Source: Dictyocoela muelleri
Taxonomy: Eukaryota; Microsporidia
Direction: 5' to 3'
Assembly: GCA_016256075.1 (NCBI GenBank)
Contig: SDVU01000796.1
Coordinates: 1 to 10,461, forward strand
Length of the DNA: 10,461 nucleotides
Below, in pieces: positions 6,783 through 10,461 of the stretch. Position 1 is the first letter of the stretch. Each line of letters starts with the position of its first letter. A program made the position numbers and the translations under genes. The notes under the pieces were generated by a model. It was not told the DNA's origin, ran no database searches, and saw only the letters and a program-made list of their open reading frames with translations.

Positions 6783-7428
6783 TCGGGTTCTTCTGTAGGT
6801 GAAATCGTGAGGTTGCCCCCTATATCTCGGCATATTGTTTATAAAATTTTAAGAAAATTAGAAAAATTAAATATCATTGAATATATTATGCAACTATGCA
6901 AAAAATAGGAGGAAATGAAAAGATTGTTGAAATTGATAAATCAAAATTTGCTAAGAGGAAATATGAAAGATGTTATAAAGTAGATGGCGTGTGGATCCTA
7001 GGTGCAGTAGAAAGAAGTAATGAAAGGAGAATAATTTTGAAAAAATGTAAAAAAAAATCAAAAAGAAGAGAAAAATTCCATCTGCAAAAGATATATTTTT
7101 TTAGATTCAATTTTATATACTGATGCTTGGCGAGGTTATTCAGAAGTAAAAAGATGTTTTTTAGACTATAAGACCTTCAATCATTCCAAGGATTTTTTAT
7201 AGTTCCACTGGAACTCATATTAACACTATCGAAGGTTGCTAGTCAGTTATAAAAAAGTGGAATTTCAGCCCTAGAACTGAAAAGCTAATTGATATGTATA
7301 TTTTAAGATTTATGATAAATAGGAATGAGAAAAATGAGCCTTTTAAATTTTTATTAAATTAATTTGATAATTTTTTTTTGATTTTTTTTTCATTCATTTT
7401 ACACTAAGGGTAAAATTAAAAAAACAAT

Positions 7429-7692
7429 GAACTCCAGAAATGCAAAAGTATTTGGTGCAAGCTCTTTTTTTTATTCAGTGGTATGATTTTATAACTTTTT
7501 TAATTATTTTTAATTTTTTGAAATTTCTAACATGTTTTAAAGCTCTATAAAAGTGTAATCGTTTTTTATTTTTTCATGAGAATTTTGATCAAAAAAAAAT
7601 AGACATTGCATTTTTTTAAATGTTAAAAATCTAGAATTTTTCCCTCAAATCTCAAAATAAGATTGATATGATCTTTTTGAAAATCATAAAAC
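7429..7692. other. AT-rich upstream region of the membrane-protein gene
   Basis: T- and A-rich tracts without recognisable coding or repeat structure. It separates the Merlin remnant from the intact gene and probably contains that gene's promoter elements; only the TATA-like box beyond it stands out. Confidence 0.35.
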
Positions 7693-7700
7693 TATAAAAG
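7693..7700 (+). promoter_or_regulatory. TATA-like box (TATAAAAG) before the 293-residue gene
   Basis: TATAAAAG lies 22 bp before the ATG at 7723. If used at the usual distance, transcription would begin almost at the start codon and leave a very short 5' leader. In sequence this AT-rich such a match can also arise by chance. Confidence 0.35.
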
Positions 7701-7722
7701 ACACGATATTTGTGATTTTAAT

Positions 7723-8604
7723 ATGCATCTTACCAAAAAGCAAAGTATTTTTTTGATATTAGGTATTGTTGTATTAATTGCAATATTGATATTTTTGATT
7801 TCCTGGTTTACGGTATTGAAAAATTTAAGCTTATCAGGTAATATTACAAGTTCAAATATTTCTTATTCAAGTTCTGCATCAGAATATATTAGCCCGAATT
7901 CATCAAAACCCACAACGGCTAATCCATTAACAACTATCACGGAAACAGTTAAAGAAATAGGAGAAAAAATATTTAATGGAACACAAGGTACTGAAATATC
8001 AATATATTCAACTACTGAAAATCCATTTTCAACTATCACGGAAACCTTTCAAGAAATAGGAGAAAAAGTGTTTAATGAAACGCAAGATATGGAAATATTT
8101 ACCAATTCAACCATGGATAATTCATTGTTAAATATCATGGAAAGATTCACTGAATTTGGAGAAAAGAAGTTTAATAGAACGCAAGGTACTGAAATACCAA
8201 TCAATTCAACAACATTAAATCCATTGAGGAATATCAGTGAAACTGTTAAAGATTTAGGTGGGAAAATATTAAATAAAACACAGGCTACGGAATTTCCAAC
8301 TAATTCTACAACATTAAATCCATTGACAACTGTTACGGAAACTGTCAAGGAAAAAGTAGAAAAAATATTATATGAAACTCAAGATAGTGGTATGAAAATT
8401 AATCTGGGGAAAAAATATTGTCATGAAATATTTAAAAAAAATATAAAAGATGTTGTAATTCCATTTGATGAGATTGAAAAAATCTATGAATATTACTATG
8501 TTAATTCTGAAGAGAATTATGCGGAAGTTTTATTTAAAAATGGGGATTCATTGAAAATTTTAGCAGACGAAAATGGCAATGTCACGAATTGTGGCTGGAA
8601 TTAA
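7723..8604 (+). CDS. Predicted type II membrane protein with five 33-residue repeats
   Basis: I do not recognise the family. This 293-residue frame is the only long intact one in the window. A short basic N-terminus (MHLTKKQ) precedes a hydrophobic segment at residues 8-31, so a single-pass anchor with the C-terminus outside the cytosol, or an uncleaved signal, is likely. A Ser/Thr-rich linker (32-66) leads into five repeats of exactly 33 residues starting at N67, N100, N133, N166 and N199. Each has the pattern NPL-x2-I-x-ET-x-KEIGEKIFN-x-TQ-x3-E; the helix-like half is amphipathic. About twelve N-x-S/T sequons are present, one recurring at the same place in four repeats, consistent with a lumenal or extracellular part. 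A C-terminal domain (about 230-293) holds the only two cysteines, C233 and C290, which could form a disulphide. The start was chosen because the anchor follows at once and a TATA-like box lies 22 bp upstream. Surface or secreted role is inference only. Confidence 0.8.
   Translation: MHLTKKQSIFLILGIVVLIAILIFLISWFTVLKNLSLSGNITSSNISYSSSASEYISPNSSKPTTANPLTTITETVKEIGEKIFNGTQGTEISIYSTTENPFSTITETFQEIGEKVFNETQDMEIFTNSTMDNSLLNIMERFTEFGEKKFNRTQGTEIPINSTTLNPLRNISETVKDLGGKILNKTQATEFPTNSTTLNPLTTVTETVKEKVEKILYETQDSGMKINLGKKYCHEIFKKNIKDVVIPFDEIEKIYEYYYVNSEENYAEVLFKNGDSLKILADENGNVTNCGWN
7921..8415 (+). repeat. Five tandem 99-bp coding repeats
   Basis: Units at 7921-8019, 8020-8118, 8119-8217, 8218-8316 and 8317-8415 encode the 33-residue repeats. 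All units keep the same length with no indel despite considerable substitution, which points to selection on the protein frame. Units 4 and 5 share the ACATTAAATCCATTGA-type junction, suggesting the most recent exchange or duplication there. Confidence 0.85.
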
Positions 8605-8945
8605 ATATTAAAGATATTTGCTTTTTTTATTCTAATTGTCAATTTTTGTTTTTTTAATTTTTTAAATATATAATTTAATACCTAATAATATTCAAGATTA
8701 AATCATTTAATCATGTTTAATAGATATGTATTAAAGATTTAAATTACATTAATATTTTTGTTTATTCCCTTCTTCGTTACCCCCCCCCTTTTAAAAAAAA
8801 TCGTAAACTATGATACATGACATTAAAGAAGGATAATAATACTTTTTTTATATGCTATTATATACATATTGTAAAAATCTGACTTTAAAATAACAGATAT
8901 TTTTAATTTTAGTAAATTCTAAGATTTGGTCAAAATTTACCGAAC
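8605..8945. other. AT-rich gap downstream of the gene
   Basis: No gene is seen. ATTAAA-like sequences just after the stop at 8604 could serve in 3' end formation but are not distinctive in this composition. A run of nine C residues at 8780-8788 is unusual here and is echoed by a run of eight at 10277-10284. Confidence 0.4.
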
Positions 8946-8952
8946 ATAATAT

Positions 8953-9622
8953 GCCGTGTGCGTAGCGCGCGACCAGTTTAAAATAAATTAAATTTTACCA
9001 GGCCTCGAAAATTTAACATTCTCTGAAAAGTTATTTAGCTATCACTGGTATAATAATACATAATTATTAAATTTATTCAATATTAATGTTTAATTTAAAA
9101 TAATAATTTAATTTAATAATATAAAATTAAAATTATACTATATAAATATTAAATTTATACAATATAATATTAATTCTATACAATATAAAAATTTAATTCA
9201 TACAATATAAATAATAAATATATACAATTAAAATATTAAATTTTCAATAATAGTTTTTGATTTGTTCTGATTATAATTTGGCAAAATTGTTTTCGAAATA
9301 AAAAAATAATTTAGAACCCATTTATTTCTTTTTAATTCTACTAAGACACTATTATTTAAAATTTAATATTAATGTGTATATTTTTTACAATATAAATTTA
9401 ATCTTTATATTGTAAGTTTTTAGATTTTTAATTTTTATTTGTATAAATCAAATTATTATTTCAAATTAAATATTTATATTATAAAAATTTAATAATTATG
9501 TTTTGGTATACCAGTGGTAGCTAATTAATAATAAAAATTAATCTATATGTCGGGGCCTGAAAAATTTTTTTGACTGGTAGGTTTTCATGTGCAAGTCGCG
9601 CGAAAAACCGCTAGCGCGCGAC
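8953..9622. mobile_element. GC-ended inverted-repeat element, 670 bp, near-exact 7-bp target duplication
   Basis: The left end is GCCGTGTGCGTAGCGCGCGAC; the right end, inverted, is GTCGCGCGCTAGCGG followed by a second CGCGCGAC. The arms align for about 100-120 bp: ACCAGGCCTCGAAAATTT... and TATCACTGGTATA on the left against GGTATACCAGTGGTAGC... GGGGCCTGAAAA on the right. ATAATAT at 8946-8952 and ATAGTAT at 9623-9629 form a 7-bp duplication with one mismatch. The arms contain weak box A-like (CCAGTGGTAGCTAA) and box B-like (TTTTCGAGGCC, left arm, minus strand) sequences pointing outwards, parallel to the element at 3474-4301. No coding region. Confidence 0.75.
9133..9242. repeat. Imperfect tandem repeat of about 22-24 bp, five units
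   Basis: Within the centre of the 670-bp element, TATACAATATAAATATTAAA-like units recur about five times with small length changes. The low complexity makes exact boundaries uncertain. Confidence 0.5.
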
Positions 9623-9629
9623 ATAGTAT

Positions 9630-9905
9630 TGGTGTTTATATTAAAATCTGATTTTTCAATATGTATTGACGGACTCCGGGGAGATCCGTTTAAATAATAA
9701 AAGTTGATTATAAAGTGAATATTTGGTGAATATTTTTTTATTTAAATTATGGATCGAAGCCAATGGTCTTCTACTGAGGTTCTGAATGTTCTGATGTAGC
9801 ATGGGCTTGCTTTCGAGTTTTTTTTTATCTTCAAATTTTATAGAAATTTCGGATCACTGCCCAAATTTACCCCCTGGGGTAAATTTAAACAATGATAAAA
9901 AAATA
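9630..9905. other. Intergenic stretch with a short palindrome and a possible exon scrap
   Basis: Bases 9863-9886 form a near-perfect palindrome (AAATTTACCCC with GGGGTAAATTT around two bases). An ATG at about 9749 opens a 16-residue frame, MDRSQWSSTEVLNVLM, of less AT-biased composition, then stops. It might be the start of an old or spliced gene but is far too short to call. A small inverted repeat, ACGGA...TCCGT, lies near 9668-9689. Confidence 0.35.
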
Positions 9906-9906
9906 G

Positions 9907-10230
9907 GTTCTCCAACGACTTAGCCGCTCCCGTATTTTGGAAAAATCGTCATCTAAGAGGAAATAAAATGATTCTTATTTGAAATAAGCGTAAAATCACG
10001 AGTTATTTTCAGACATAATAATAAAAATGATTTTTGCTCTATATATGGAAGTTTAAAAAAATTTCCGCAAAGCGAAAATTTTTAAAATTTCCATATATGG
10101 CTTTTAAGATTTTATTATACTTATGTCTAAAGATATCTCGTGATTTTACGCTTATTTCAAATAAGAATCATTTTATTTCCTTTTATGGATGAAAATTTTT
10201 CCAAAATAGGGGGCGGCTAAGTCGGGTTGT
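9907..10230. mobile_element. Solitary palindromic MITE related to the giant palindrome's terminal hairpins
   Basis: The stems are about 9907-10060 and 10075-10230, near-complete inverted copies around a centre at about 10067. The left end GGTTCTCCAACGACTTAGCC and the right end, inverted TTACAACCCGACTTAGCC, share CGACTTAGCCGC with each other and CGACTTAG with the ends of 2118-5197. The conserved inner motif TCTTATTTnnAATAAGCGT...CGAG occurs at 9973-10002 and, inverted, at 10137-10166. No clear target duplication was found next to these ends. No coding region. Confidence 0.75.
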
Positions 10231-10461
10231 AAGTTAACTTTTATATAGACAAAAAAATGGTTGAAAAACATTTAAACCCCCCCCATCGTAACAAAATATT
10301 TTTTTTAACCCATCTAAAATGAATAAAAATCAAGAAATTGAAATTTATTTAAAATCAAAATTAATAAAAACTAATAAATGTTTTAAATAAAAATTTTAAT
10401 AAAATTTAACTAAAAATATATTTTAAAACGGTACTAAGTTCTTCACCTTTATTATTTCTCA
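10231..10461. other. AT-rich tail of the window, nothing recognised
   Basis: No open frame, repeat or RNA is supported. A run of eight C residues is at 10277-10284. The stretch continues beyond the window. Confidence 0.4.

Larger units (their letters stand above)
5761..7362 (+). pseudogene. Decayed Merlin (IS1595/ISXO2-type) transposase
   Basis: In order: an N-terminal zinc-ribbon-like pair CFKCG (about 5830) and C-x3-YCG (about 5887); RGTIFKCRMDINL; after the insertion a second copy of that stretch followed by SGSSVGEIVRLPPISRHIVY; VEIDKSKFAKRKYERC with the first catalytic aspartate (about 6930-6975); DGVWILGAVERS; YTDAWRGYSEVKRCF with the second (about 7120); and STGTHINTIEGC with the glutamate (about 7205-7240), ending ...RNEKNEPFKFLLN then TAA. 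Stops, including a probable tryptophan codon turned TAG after IEGC, and frame changes make it inactive. The open stretch 6896-7123 is only the best-preserved middle part. Confidence 0.85.
5727..7428 (+). mobile_element. Merlin DNA transposon remnant with internal insertion
   Basis: AATTTTACCCTT at 5737-5748 and its exact inverse at 7406-7417 bracket the transposase remnant, with T-rich continuation outwards on both sides, and form a probable terminal inverted repeat of 12 to about 22 bp. The transposase ATG lies at 5761, 12 bp inside the left repeat, and its last codon at 7362. Removing the foreign stretch near 5995-6704 leaves roughly 1 kb, a normal size for the family. The 8-9 bp target duplication known for Merlin was not identified, so the outer ends are uncertain. 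Confidence 0.6.

Noticed and set aside
376-7428. Ciliate-type genetic code (TAA/TAG read as glutamine)
   Set aside because: The stops fall at positions conserved for tryptophan as well as others, TGA also occurs, and frames shift repeatedly; the one intact gene uses CAA for glutamine and ends normally at TAA.
8049-8348. 99-residue open frame on the minus strand
   Set aside because: It is the antisense of the 99-bp coding repeats of the 293-residue protein, and its repetitiveness follows from them.
9749-9799. Short frame MDRSQWSSTEVLNVLM as a gene
   Set aside because: Only 16 codons before a stop, with no continuing exon visible; kept only as a remark in the gap description.
1-10461. Retrovirus-like, LTR, Polinton or other virus-derived element
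   Set aside because: No capsid, reverse transcriptase, integrase, protein-primed polymerase or direct long terminal repeats were recognised; the inverted-repeat structures fit non-coding DNA transposons.

Overview
The window is very A+T-rich eukaryotic DNA, roughly four-fifths A+T by eye. It holds one intact-looking protein gene. Most of the rest is remains of DNA transposons and their non-coding derivatives. The transposase families recognisable from their motifs are MULE (Mutator-like), pogo/Tigger-like and Merlin (IS1595/ISXO2-type); all three are eukaryotic. With internal-promoter (tRNA-like) sequences and TATA-like signals they rule out a bacterial window. The host cannot be named from sequence alone: an AT-rich fungus or microsporidian, or a small invertebrate with a compact AT-rich genome, would all fit. 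No intron is needed for the one intact gene.

Layout. 1-97 is a hairpin and about 376-1305 a decayed MULE transposase. 1524-1691 is a tRNA-like sequence followed by a very GC-rich end, which looks like half of a mobile element. 1690-2117 and 5199-5429 are the two sides of a decayed pogo/Tigger-like transposase gene. Between them, at 2118-5197, lies a very large palindromic (foldback) element flanked by a 9-bp target duplication that falls in frame with the transposase on both sides. Its left arm was later hit by two further elements: 2667-3358 (692 bp) and 3474-4301 (828 bp), each with an exact 7-bp target duplication. Its right arm keeps both pre-insertion sites empty. The order of events can therefore be read directly: Tigger copy, then giant palindrome, then the two 7-bp-TSD elements.

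To the right, 5727-7428 is a decayed Merlin copy interrupted by a segment of about 710 bp and an internal duplication of about 77 bp. 7723-8604 encodes a 293-residue predicted single-pass (type II) membrane protein with five 33-residue repeats and many N-glycosylation sequons; its TATA-like box is 22 bp before the ATG. 8953-9622 is a third GC-ended inverted-repeat element with a near-exact 7-bp target duplication. 9907-10230 is a solitary small palindromic element whose ends and inner motif match the terminal hairpins of the giant palindrome.

The main point of interest is the non-coding element set. One group (2667-3358, 3474-4301, 8953-9622, and perhaps the half-copy at 1524-1691) has GTYACG/GCGCGC-type ends and 7-bp AT-only target duplications; in some copies the arms carry inverted tRNA-like (box A/box B) sequences. 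A second group (the giant palindrome and 9907-10230) has CTTAG-containing ends and a conserved 30-bp inner motif seen in six arms. Neither group carries a coding region, so both must have been mobilised in trans.
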